Source of the DNA: Cloeon dipterum
Lineage: Eukaryota > Arthropoda > Insecta > Ephemeroptera > Baetidae
DNA length: 64,000 bases
Assembly (NCBI RefSeq): GCF_949628265.1
Contig: NC_088786.1
Location: 13,702,001 to 13,766,000, forward strand
Direction: 5' to 3'
This document shows, in pieces, positions 12,486 through 23,312 of the stretch (position 1 is the first letter of the stretch; each line of letters starts with the position of its first letter). A program made the position numbers and the translations under genes. The notes beneath the pieces were generated by a model that worked only from the letters and a program-made list of their open reading frames with translations, searched no databases and was not told the origin of the DNA.

Positions 12486-15126
12486 CTGTGGTCCAGGTCA
12501 ACCACTTTCCCCTTGCAGTGATAATGCAGAGAAATTTGGCTTCTATCTCAAGTGCTTGCAGGGCCCTCTGCACTGTGGGAAAAAAATTTCACCCACATTG
12601 AACACGTGGTTTGCTAACTCGCGGCTGACCGTTCATCAGGTATGTTCATTTATTTTCGTTTTATTGTAATACGTGTAGCCATAAAATTTTTGTTCTTCGT
12701 GTTGGGTAAGTTTAAAATTAGAAAACATTTTTGAAAGGCATAATCATAATCAACAATATGCACCATAAACTAAAAGTTATAACTCTCGACATTATCAAAT
12801 TAAAGCAGATAAAGTATGGGAACAACAATTATTTAATTTAATTTAGCATTAGACAGAAAATATTTTTTAGCGTTTTTTGTAAGTTTTAAATATTATTTTA
12901 GAACTTGGGACTACTTCTGTTCTTCTGCATGGAGATTGAAGTGAAGGAGGCCGCGCACAACTTTGGTGTTACCACTGAGACTGTTTGCGCCTACTACTCA
13001 AAGTGTAGGGAAGTTTGCTGCAAGCGATGGCTACATGACTTGGCAGCCCATAAGCTTGGTGGTCCTGGACAAACTGTTGAGGTCGACGAATCAATGATTG
13101 TAAAAAGAAAGTATAACAGAGGCAGAGTACTGAAGCGACAAAATATGTGGGTAGTCGGTGGTGTAGACCGGTCAACGAGGAGGTCATTTTTGTGCCTTAT
13201 CAAGAAAAGAGACCAGCATACCTTGTTTGCTGTAATTCAGCATTTTGTTATGGATGGTAATAATAATGAGGCAAAATTCTCGCTCAATCATTGCCTGACT
13301 TTTACAACTGTGAAACTTTTTTAGGCACCACGATCGTCTCCGACATGTGGGCTGGATACAACGGGATTGGAAACATGCTGAACGGTGCACACGTAACTGT
13401 CAACCACAGCAGATACTTCGTGCATCCGAGACATCCCAATATCCACACAAACACAATCGAGCGATTGTGGAAGAGTATCAAGCAGGCAACGAAAAGCTTC
13501 CAAGAGAGCGTGGTGGAGAGCCACGTGCTTACTGCAGGCTTCAAGCTTCAGCATTTCCATGAACACTTTGACCCGCTTAATCCAAAGAGACGAAGGAAAG
13601 TTCTCTCACCTGGCCAAAAGCTGGAAATTATGCTTGAGACCATCGTTATGGCCTTTCCTGGGTTAAACTCAAATGGCATCAATTTCCCCCCAAAGGTGCT
13701 TGTCAGCAAAGCAGCTCATCCTTTCGATAACATGGTATTATTTCACACTTACAACTGTAATTTTTTTGCCCATTATTTCTACCAAAATTTTCATTTTTAG
13801 AGTTCAATGATTGTTTGCTATGATGGTCAACTTGGATCACAGCATGTACCTGCTTTAGCCAATACCCTTGCTAGTTCCCCTGGTCAAGAAGCTGCCGCTC
13901 TTACCACGAACCAGCAGATGACTACGGCCAACAATGCTATCAACTTAGCTACTTCCCAGACAGTTCAAAACATTACAAGTGAACCTTGGGCTACCCTGGA
14001 GCTTGCTGCTGAGAAAATTCTGGAAATTTTGTGCAACACACAAGGTGCCTACGACACCAAACAAAATCTCACTGTAAATTAAGCGAAATTGAAATAACGT
14101 TTCCTGAAATTGTAAAACTATACATTGGATGGTATTTTTAGGCTGCCCTAAGACCATTTGATATTTTTATAAGAACAACGACTATGATGCTGAGGAATGC
14201 TGGGACACACATTTTCAATACAAGATGTCACGGAGGAGGTATTGACATCGCTGTTGAATCAACTCTTGCGGCAGGATTTTTGCAAGGTGTTAGAGTATTG
14301 AGCACTCTTGGTAAGTTCCCCCTTGATAGAAATCTATTTTTCAAACATGATTCTATTGTGATTTCAGGCGGTGGCGACTGCTTCTTCAGCTCAGTCTCGT
14401 GGAACACAATTGGCTCAAGGGATTGTGCCGCTATCATCCGACTTACAGCATTAACAATAATACTGAAGTATTTTGATGATTTTGACACCGCCTGCATGAG
14501 GTGAGGCCACCAATCACGTTGCTAATATTATAGTTTTAATCGAAGAGCAAATATATAGTAATTTTCTTCAATTTATCAAATTAACAGTTTTTATCATAGG
14601 GTCGAGATCGCAATACATCATGGTCCTGATGGTGCAATGAGCTTGATAAGGGCTGCAGGTGGACTTGCTAAACGGACTTTGCACACTGTCATTGGAAATC
14701 AATATCCAAGTCTTGTAGCCAACTTCAACTACAGCAGTTGCGCAACTATTCTTGCCTGCTCCATTGCTCTGAAGTCGAAGATGGCAATCTACGAAGATGT
14801 GGCACAAGCAAATACTGGGCCAATGATGACTTTGGCTCAGTTGGACCTGGACTTCAGGATGGAATCGTCAAGGCCAGTCTCATTGAGAAAGTAAGAGGAT
14901 ATAAATTGCATTCTAAAACCTGGTTAAATTTATTCCGTATCATTACAACAGGTACCGAAACTGTTTACTCATCATAGGATCCCAAGGATACGCAAAACAT
15001 TTAAGGGTTCACCTCAAACACTCTCATTTCACTGCCTTTATTCCGTGTTCCCGTCTGACACCAGCTATGCTTCTACCCCAGAGAATGGTGACATTGCAGT
15101 TCAATTTGGACGCAACTGATTTGTAA
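12486..15126 (+). CDS. ISXO2/Merlin-type DDE transposase joined to an OTU-like domain
   Basis: Eight exons join in frame: 12486-12639, 12902-13256, 13325-13734, 13801-14073, 14142-14310, 14368-14500, 14600-14890 and 14952-15126 (TAA). They give about 652 residues. The first coding exon is not resolved, so the N-terminus is incomplete. Exon 1 carries cysteines of a zinc ribbon followed by TWFANSRLT, as in IS1595/Merlin transposases. The catalytic core is intact: VEVDES (Asp 113), VSDMWAGY (Asp 176) and HTNTIERLW (Glu 215), counted from Cys 1. After a Thr/Gln/Ala linker (residues about 307-397), GGGDCFFSSVS (Cys 458) and HSHFTAFIP (His 620) resemble the Cys and His boxes of OTU cysteine proteases, though the usual Asp three before Cys is Gly. 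Two adjacent genes are possible, but phase continuity across all seven introns favours one fusion. Confidence 0.82.
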
Positions 15127-15540
15127 TCTAGGCCTGTGCTTTTATACGTGTATATAAATAATTTGTAAAACCTTAAATTAAATCACAAATTAAACAGAAT
15201 CGTGTATAACGAACATTTTCGTTTGTTTAAATTAATAGAATTTCCAGACTCAGCTACTTGTGTAAAACTAGTCAGATTATTATCACAGAGCTTAGAAAGT
15301 AGAAAAATCTTCAAGTTTTTAATACAACACAGATTGCAAACGCATGTTAGCTTAGCCTCACAATGGTACCATATGGTTTTACATAATACAAAGCCATGAC
15401 AGGTATGTCTCGTGATTCCGTGCTCTGTTTGTATAACAAGATTCCTTCCAGGTCTGGGTGACCATTTTGTGCGCGTGTCGTTAAATTCCGACTCTACCTG
15501 GGAGAACTTTAACATTTGATTTGATTTAATTTACTAGGAA

Positions 15541-18500
15541 TTAGATTGCAGCATCCAAAATCGATTTCATATTGAACGTTTGCAAAGAAAATAATTTAGA
15601 ACACATTGAAATAAACAAATCCGTGTTAACCATTTTCTTTGAATTTTTATTAAAACCCTGAGATTCCTGAAATCGTTAAAAAAATCAAATTAATTAGATT
15701 GCAGCATCCAAAATCGATTTCATATTGATGGTTTGCAAAGAAAATAATTTAGAACACATTGAAATAAAGAAATCCGTGTTAACCATTTTCGTTGAATTTT
15801 TATTAAAACCCTGAGATTCCTGAAATCGTTAAAAAAATCAAATTAATTAGATTGCAGCATCCCAAATCGATTTCATATTGATGGTTTGCAAAGAAAATAG
15901 TTTTGAACACATAGAAGTTAAGAAATCCGTGTTAACCGGTTTCGTTCAATTTTTATTAAAACCCTGAGATTCCTGAAATCGTTAAAAAAATCAAATTAAT
16001 TAGATTGCAGCATCCCAAATCGATTTCATATTGAACGTTTGCAAAGAAAATAGTTTTGAACACATAGAAGTTAAGAAATCCGTGTTAACCGGTTTCGTTC
16101 AATTTTTATTAAAACCCTGAAATAACCTGAAATCGTTAAAAAAATCCAATTAATTAGATTGCAGCATCCAAAATCGATTTCATATTGATGGTTTGCAAAG
16201 AAAATAGTTTTGAACACATAGAAGTTAAGAAATCCGTGTTAACCGGTTTCGTTCAATTTTTATTAAAACCCTGAGATTCCTGAAATCGTTAAAAAAATCA
16301 AATTAATTAGATTGCAGCATCCCAAATCGATTTCATATTGAACGTTTGCAAAGAAAATAGTTTTGAACACATAGAAGTTAAGAAATCCGTGTTAACCGGT
16401 TTCGTTCAATTTTTATTAAAACCCTGAAATAACCTGAAATCGTTAAAAAAATCCAATTAATTAGATTGCAGCATCCAAAATCGATTTCATATGGATGGTT
16501 TGCAAAGAAAATAGTTTTGAACACATAGAAGTTAAGAAATCCGTGTTAACCAGTTTCGTTCAATTTTTATTAAAACACTGAAATAACCTGAAATCGTTAA
16601 AAAAATCAAATTAATTAGATTGCAGCATCCAAAATCGATTTTATATTGATGGTTTGCAAAGAAAATAATTTAGAACACATTGAAATAAAGAAATCCGTGT
16701 TAACCGGTTTCGTTCAATTTTTATTAAAACCCTGAAATAACCTGAAATCGTTAAAAAAATCAAATTAATTAGATTGCAGCATCCAAAATCGATTTCATAT
16801 TTATGGTTTGCAAAGAAAATAGTTTTGAACACATAGAAGTTAAGAAATCCGTGTTAACCAGTTTCGTTCAATTTTTATTAAAACCCTGAGATTCCTGAAA
16901 TCGTTAAAAAAATCAAATTAATTAGATTGCAGCATCCCAAATCGATTTCATATTGAACGTTTGCAAAGAAAATAGTTTTGAACACATAGAAGTTAAGAAA
17001 TCCGTGTTAACCGGTTTCGTTCAATTTTTATTAAAACCCTGAAATAACCTGAAATCGTTAAAAAAATCCAATTAATTAGATTGCAGCATCCAAAATCGAT
17101 TTCATATTGATGGTTTGCAAAGAAAATAGTTTTGAACACATAGAAGTTAAGAAATCCGTGTTAACCGGTTTCGTTCAATTTTTATTAAAACCCTGAGATT
17201 CCTGAAATCGTTAAAAAAATCAAATTAATTAGATTGCAGCATCCCAAATCGATTTCATATTGAACGTTTGCAAAGAAAATAGTTTTGAACACATAGAAGT
17301 TAAGAAATCCGTGTTAACCAGTTTCGTTCAATTTTTATTAAAACACTGAAATAACCTGAAATCGTTAAAAAAATCAAATTAATTAGATTGCAGCATCCAA
17401 AATCGATTTCATATTGATGGTTTGCAAAGAAAATAGTTTTGAACACATAGAAGTTAAGAAATCCGTGTTAACCGGTTTCGTTCAATTTTTATTAAAACCC
17501 TGAGATTCCTGAAATCGTTAAAAAAATCAAATTAATTAGATTGCAGCATCCCAAATCGATTTCATATTGAACGTTTGCAAAGAAAATAGTTTTGAACACA
17601 TAGAAGTTAAGAAATCCGTGTTAACCGGTTTCGTTCAATTTTTATTAAAACCCTGAGATTCCTGAAATCGTTAAAAAAATCAAATTAATTAGATTGCAGC
17701 ATCCCAAATCGATTTCATATTGAACGTTTGCAAAGAAAATAGTTTTGAACACATAGAAGTTAAGAAATCCGTGTTAACCGGTTTCGTTCAATTTTTATTA
17801 AAACCCTGAAATAACCTGAAATCGTTAAAAAAATCCAATTAATTAGATTGCAGCATCCAAAATCGATTTCATATGGATGGTTTGCAAAGAAAATAGTTTT
17901 GAACACATAGAAGTTAAGAAATCCGTGTTAACCAGTTTCGTTCAATTTTTATTAAAACACTGAAATAACCTGAAATCGTTAAAAAAATCAAATTAATTAG
18001 ATTGCAGCATCCAAAATCGATTTTATATTGATGGTTTGCAAAGAAAATAATTTAGAACACATTGAAATAAAGAAATCCGTGTTAACCGGTTTCGTTCAAT
18101 TTTTATTAAAACCCTGAAATAACCTGAAATCGTTAAAAAAATCAAATTAATTAGATTGCAGCATCCAAAATCGATTTCATATTTATGGTTTGCAAAGAAA
18201 ATAGTTTTGAACACATAGAAGTTAAGAAATCCGTGTTAACCAGTTTCGTTCAATTTTTATTAAAACCCTGAGATTCCTGAAATCGTTAAAAAAATCAAAT
18301 TAATTAGATTGCAGCATCCCAAATCGATTTCATATTGAACGTTTGCAAAGAAAATAGTTTTGAACACATAGAAGTTAAGAAATCCGTGTTAACCGGTTTC
18401 GTTCAATTTTTATTAAAACCCCGAAATAACCTGAAATCGTTAAAAAAATCCAATTAATTAGATTGCAGCATCCAAAATCGATTTCATATGGATGGTTTGC

Positions 18501-20613
18501 AAAGAAAATAGTTTTGAACACATAGAAGTTAAGAAATCCGTGTTAACCAGTTTCGTTCAATTTTTATTAAAACACTGAAATAACCTGAAATCGTTAAAAA
18601 AATCAAATTAATTAGATTGCAGCATCCAAAATCGATTTTATATTGATGGTTTGCAAAGAAAATAATTTAGAACACATTGAAATAAAGAAATCCGTGTTAA
18701 CCGGTTTCGTTCAATTTTTATTAAAACCCTGAAATAACCTGAAATCGTTAAAAAAATCAAATTAATTAGATTGCAGCATCCAAAATCGATTTCATATTTA
18801 TGGTTTGCAAAGAAAATAGTTTTGAACACATAGAAGTTAAGAAATCCGTGTTAACCAGTTTCGTTCAATTTTTATTAAAACCCTGAGATTCCTGAAATCG
18901 TTAAAAAAATCAAATTAATTAGATTGCAGCATCCCAAATCGATTTCATATTGAACGTTTGCAAAGAAAATAGTTTTGAACACATAGAAGTTAAGAAATCC
19001 GTGTTAACCGGTTTCGTTCAATTTTTATTAAAACCCTGAAATAACCTGAAATCGTTAAAAAAATCCAATTAATTAGATTGCAGCATCCAAAATCGATTTC
19101 ATATTGATGGTTTGCAAAGAAAATAGTTTTGAACACATAGAAGTTAAGAAATCCGTGTTAACCGGTTTCGTTCAATTTTTATTAAAACCCTGAGATTCCT
19201 GAAATCGTTAAAAAAATCAAATTAATTAGATTGCAGCATCCCAAATCGATTTCATATTGAACGTTTGCAAAGAAAATAGTTTTGAACACATAGAAGTTAA
19301 GAAATCCGTGTTAACCAGTTTCGTTCAATTTTTATTAAAACACTGAAATAACCTGAAATCGTTAAAAAAATCAAATTAATTAGATTGCAGCATCCAAAAT
19401 CGATTTCATATTGATGGTTTGCAAAGAAAATAGTTTTGAACACATAGAAGTTAAGAAATCCGTGTTAACCGGTTTCGTTCAATTTTTATTAAAACCCTGA
19501 GATTCCTGAAATCGTTAAAAAAATCAAATTAATTAGATTGCAGCATCCCAAATCGATTTCATATTGAACGTTTGCAAAGAAAATAGTTTTGAACACATAG
19601 AAGTTAAGAAATCCGTGTTAACCGGTTTCGTTCAATTTTTATTAAAACCCTGAGATTCCTGAAATCGTTAAAAAAATCAAATTAATTAGATTGCAGCATC
19701 CCAAATCGATTTCATATTGAACGTTTGCAAAGAAAATAGTTTTGAACACATAGAAGTTAAGAAATCCGTGTTAACCGGTTTCGTTCAATTTTTATTAAAA
19801 CCCTGAAATAACCTGAAATCGTTAAAAAAATCCAATTAATTAGATTGCAGCATCCAAAATCGATTTCATATGGATGGTTTGCAAAGAAAATAGTTTTGAA
19901 CACATAGAAGTTAAGAAATCCGTGTTAACCAGTTTCGTTCAATTTTTATTAAAACACTGAAATAACCTGAAATCGTTAAAAAAATCAAATTAATTAGATT
20001 GCAGCATCCAAAATCGATTTTATATTGATGGTTTGCAAAGAAAATAATTTAGAACACATTGAAATAAAGAAATCCGTGTTAACCGGTTTCGTTCAATTTT
20101 TATTAAAACCCTGAAATAACCTGAAATCGTTAAAAAAATCAAATTAATTAGATTGCAGCATCCAAAATCGATTTCATATTTATGGTTTGCAAAGAAAATA
20201 GTTTTGAACACATAGAAGTTAAGAAATCCGTGTTAACCAGTTTCGTTCAATTTTTATTAAAACCCTGAGATTCCTGAAATCGTTAAAAAAATCAAATTAA
20301 TTAGATTGCAGCATCCCAAATCGATTTCATATTGAACGTTTGCAAAGAAAATAGTTTTGAACACATAGAAGTTAAGAAATCCGTGTTAACCGGTTTCGTT
20401 CAATTTTTATTAAAACCCTGAAATAACCTGAAATCGTTAAAAAAATCCAATTAATTAGATTGCAGCATCCAAAATCGATTTCATATTGATGGTTTGCAAA
20501 GAAAATAGTTTTGAACACATAGAAGTTAAGAAATCCGTGTTAACCATTTTCGTTCAATTTTTATTAAAACCCTGAAATAACCTGAAATCGTTAAAAAATT
20601 AGAATGCAGCATC
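15541..20613. repeat. Tandem array of about 33 units, 153-154 bp, with higher-order repeats
   Basis: Units begin TTAGATTGCAGCATCC; starts at 15541, 15694, 15847 and 16000 are 153 apart, and units with AAATAACCTG in place of GATTCCTG are 154. Variant blocks recur with spacings of 1382, 615 and 1382 bp (for example a unit with ATTTATGG, or with ATGGATGG), so a block of 13 units, about 1997 bp, has been duplicated. Unit features AAACCCTGAGATTCCTG, AAATCGATTT and GTGTTAACCGGTTTCG line up in the same order with the inverted 142-bp unit, so the two satellites are diverged relatives. The array directly abuts the right terminal repeat. Confidence 0.95.
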
Positions 20614-20630
20614 GGAGAGATATTTTTTTG

Positions 20631-21203
20631 TCAGTTGGTCCAATTAATTATTTTATGGCACAATCGCGACTCAAAAATCGTGCAACCTTTTTTCCGTGTA
20701 TTCAAACTGTGACCCTGAGTACCGGAAATTGGCAAATTAAATAGATTCCAGTGTCAGAATGGAATTTTACTTAGTGACTAAACACCGTGAATTTATTTGT
20801 TTGGCATTTTCTGCGGATGAACTTGTTTTAAAAAGAAATGTTTTATTTAACCTTGTGCCCCGAGTACCTGACGGCGTAACAATTTATTTCAATTCAGTAC
20901 TATATTTTGTTAGTTTCAAATAGCAAAATAATGTTTCTTATTCAATTTGAATTTTATTCCTTTATTTATCATAATACAATAACTTAATGTTGACGACCTG
21001 AAACATCCTGAGCGCCTGAATCTGTCAGGTCCACCTTCGTACTAGCCGTGGGGTTGCAGCACTAGATGATCCCGTGTCTAAAGTAAAGTACCGAGCGTGG
21101 CAACTCCTCATCTAACATCCATTGCCCAGCTAGCCTAAGCCCCTCCCTCTGCGACGTTGCCATTTCAATTTGCACTTCACTACCGGATAACCCGATGCTC
21201 ACC
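20631..21203 (-). repeat. Right 573-bp terminal inverted repeat
   Basis: Reverse complement of 7874-8446, ending GCTCACC at the target duplication. Differences are single-base, for example GCTAGC here against the left GGCCAGC, and GCATTT against the left ATACCA region. Confidence 0.92.
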
Positions 21204-21211
21204 CAAAATCC
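21204..21211. repeat. 8-bp target site duplication, right copy
   Basis: CAAAATCC, identical to 7866-7873. Confidence 0.88.
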
Positions 21212-22394
21212 TGCTTCGCTCTCTTTGTCTAACGCGTCAACGGTCAACCGCCGTTCAAATCGAAGTTATTAACGGACGCAGGACGCCGGACGCCGCCAAT
21301 AAGGGACATCACGGACGTCCCGCGGACTCGGACGGATGGCCTGGGATCTTACGGTTAACAGGGTAAGTCTCATTTTATAGATTAGCGTCCAAAGAAATAA
21401 GAACAGATCGCGCAACTTTCAAATCCAACGGATTTATGGTAAAATTCGTAAAATTACACTTTTCGCCGCTACTTGTACGGTTTTCGCCACCAATATTTTG
21501 ATATGGGATCCTCTCCAGTCCCAAATGTTCTTAATTAGAACCCTATAAATAAGTTTGGGTGGCGGAAACTGTAAATCGGTGATGAAAAATATAATTTTTC
21601 CATGTAAATCGCGGTCGCTTTTTTTGTACGCTTACGAGAATTTGTATTACACATTCTGATTCAATTGGCTTCGCATGGAAAATGGAAAAATATTTTGCAT
21701 GAACTTTACATACTTCTACCTTCCATTTTCCAAGCAAAGCTGATTGAAAAAAGCTTTTATTTTTTTTTCTACGAGTCGCTCCCTTTTTTTAGCTTCAAGC
21801 CGTCCGCAGATGTTTTGCACGACGGGAAAAGATACAATCGTTTAAGTTCTGCAGTTTGGGCTTCAAGATTGGCGGTGCTGGCATCGAATGAGAGAAAATT
21901 TTGTACCTGATATGATGAAAAACCAATAAATTTTAAAAATTTAACTAAATAAGTTTGTAATTATTTAAGTAATTCCCAATTAAATCGCAGTTATAACATA
22001 TTTTGAAATATTCTAGGAACAATCTGAAGTAATTTTAAAAATAACTTAGGGATAATATTTGTCACACTTAATATTGACCTTAAAATAATATTAGATTAAC
22101 CAAAGAATGTTCCAGGATGATCAAAAAAGAATAATCCTATGTAAAGATTTGATACGCTAAATATGAATCCCAGATCAATCCAAAGATTAATCCATAAGTA
22201 TATTCTGAGAATGTTCTAGGATCATTCTTTAGAGCTTTTTGAAACAAACCCCGGCAGAATAATCCTGGAACATTCTAAGGATATTCTCTTAAATTAATCT
22301 ACAGATTAATCCAGTATCACGAAAAACCGTATCATAAGTTCATATATAATTAATTTTTTAGATTAATCCTGGGCGAAATCGGTATATTCTTAGA

Positions 22395-22424
22395 ACATTC
22401 TCAGGTGATATTTTTTTATGCGGG
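22395..22424 (-). repeat. Right terminal inverted repeat of the outer element
   Basis: Ends ATATTTTTTTATGCGGG, complementary to the left end at 6933. Confidence 0.65.
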
Positions 22425-22432
22425 TTACGTAT

Positions 22433-23312
22433 ATCGTGGTTGCCATTCCAATGTTTGCTCTTCCAAATAATGTTGCCTCTTTTACTGACTTCGACAACAA
22501 AGCGAAAAAATAGTAACTCTTCATAACATTTCAATTTCAAACAATTCCTTTTCTAACAGAAAAAATGGAAGAATTTGTAGAATATTCACTTTCAAACGAT
22601 CACAAAATATAATATTATAACACATGTGATCTAATTTTGAGAAATTTCCTTCGTCGGTTATGAAAGCGTGATATAACATCGCGTGATATGTTTGTTTCCT
22701 GGTTATGAAGGGTTAAAATCAGGAGAATTTGATGTGAGTCTCAAAATTATATTATGGGCATCTTTTTTTCGGTGGTGCCAGTGGTATCCTGTCAAATTTG
22801 TGCAAATTAAGTGTTCCTCAACTTTTATAATTTAAAAAGATTAATAGAATCATTAAATCAAATGAAACAACGAACATTTGCTACGTGGAACTAAAAAATT
22901 TTATTCTAGGAGGGCATAACAGAAGTGCAAATGAAACAGGAAGAAAATTGTTGTAGGTCTCACGTATTATATCAGTAATCCAGATTTACTAAATGCAGTG
23001 GAAAGCCGCCAAACTAGTTACAATTATTTATTTCCTTCGTGGACCTCCATAATTTCTTAACGCATTTGTGTTGATGTTACTGCCATGCAAGTTGAAGTTA
23101 GTCTTTTCGCATTCGTTGCAGTTGTTTATTTTTCACTGGTTATGTTAGAAATAGCCAACATAAAAGTGTACAAGAATGCCAAAAAAGAGATAATAAAATC
23201 TATCTGATTAAGTGCTTTTAAAAATTTAAAAGTTGCTAAGATTGACTGTGCTAACAATAAAATTGTTGCGTCTAAACTCGTATTGCTACTATGTACAAAA
23301 TAATACAATTTT
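22433..23312. other. Intergenic and probable 3' untranslated region of the BTB gene
   Basis: AT-rich, no coding exon recognised. A minus-strand AATAAA (complement at 23125-23130) lies about 185 bases past the BTB stop codon and is a reasonable polyadenylation signal. Confidence 0.45.

Larger units (their letters stand above)
7874..21203. mobile_element. 13.3-kb Merlin-like DNA transposon with satellite-filled interior
   Basis: A complete element of 13,330 bp bounded by 573-bp inverted repeats starting GGTGAGC and by an exact 8-bp target duplication (CAAAATCC). In order it holds: left terminal repeat (7874-8446); 15 direct 142-bp units (8497-10626); a 0.9-kb unique spacer; about five 142-bp units in the opposite orientation (11528-12203); an intron-containing gene for an ISXO2-type DDE transposase joined to an OTU-like domain (12486-15126); about 33 units of 153-154 bp (15541-20613); and the right terminal repeat (20631-21203). 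Terminal repeats differ at only a handful of bases, and the gene has no visible frameshift or stop, so insertion looks recent. Known Merlin elements are usually a few kilobases, so the size is exceptional. Confidence 0.9.
6933..22424. mobile_element. Old inverted-repeat element interrupted by the 13.3-kb transposon
   Basis: The two ends match as an inverted repeat: 17 bases are identical (CCCGCATAAAAAAATAT at 6933; its complement ends at 22424), and similarity continues for about 13 more. Inside both ends lie many scattered copies of short motifs such as AGATTAATC, GATCATTCT and AATAATCC (about 6960-7330 and 22010-22400), typical of subterminal repeats in non-autonomous DNA elements. Flanks TTATGTATT (left) and TTACGTATA (right) agree at 7 of 9 bases, consistent with a decayed 8-9 bp target duplication. 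Without the inner transposon the element is about 2.15 kb, with a GC-rich core near 7740-7873 and 21212-21365. No transposase is visible in it. The family is not identified. Confidence 0.62.

Noticed and set aside
16641-20211. Four identical 63-codon minus-strand ORFs
   Set aside because: They are chance frames in the 153-bp satellite, repeated because the array is repeated.
7874-21203. Polinton/Maverick or LTR element
   Set aside because: Long inverted ends suggested a Polinton, but no polymerase, integrase or capsid gene is present and the target duplication is 8 bp rather than 6; the ends are inverted, not direct as in an LTR element.
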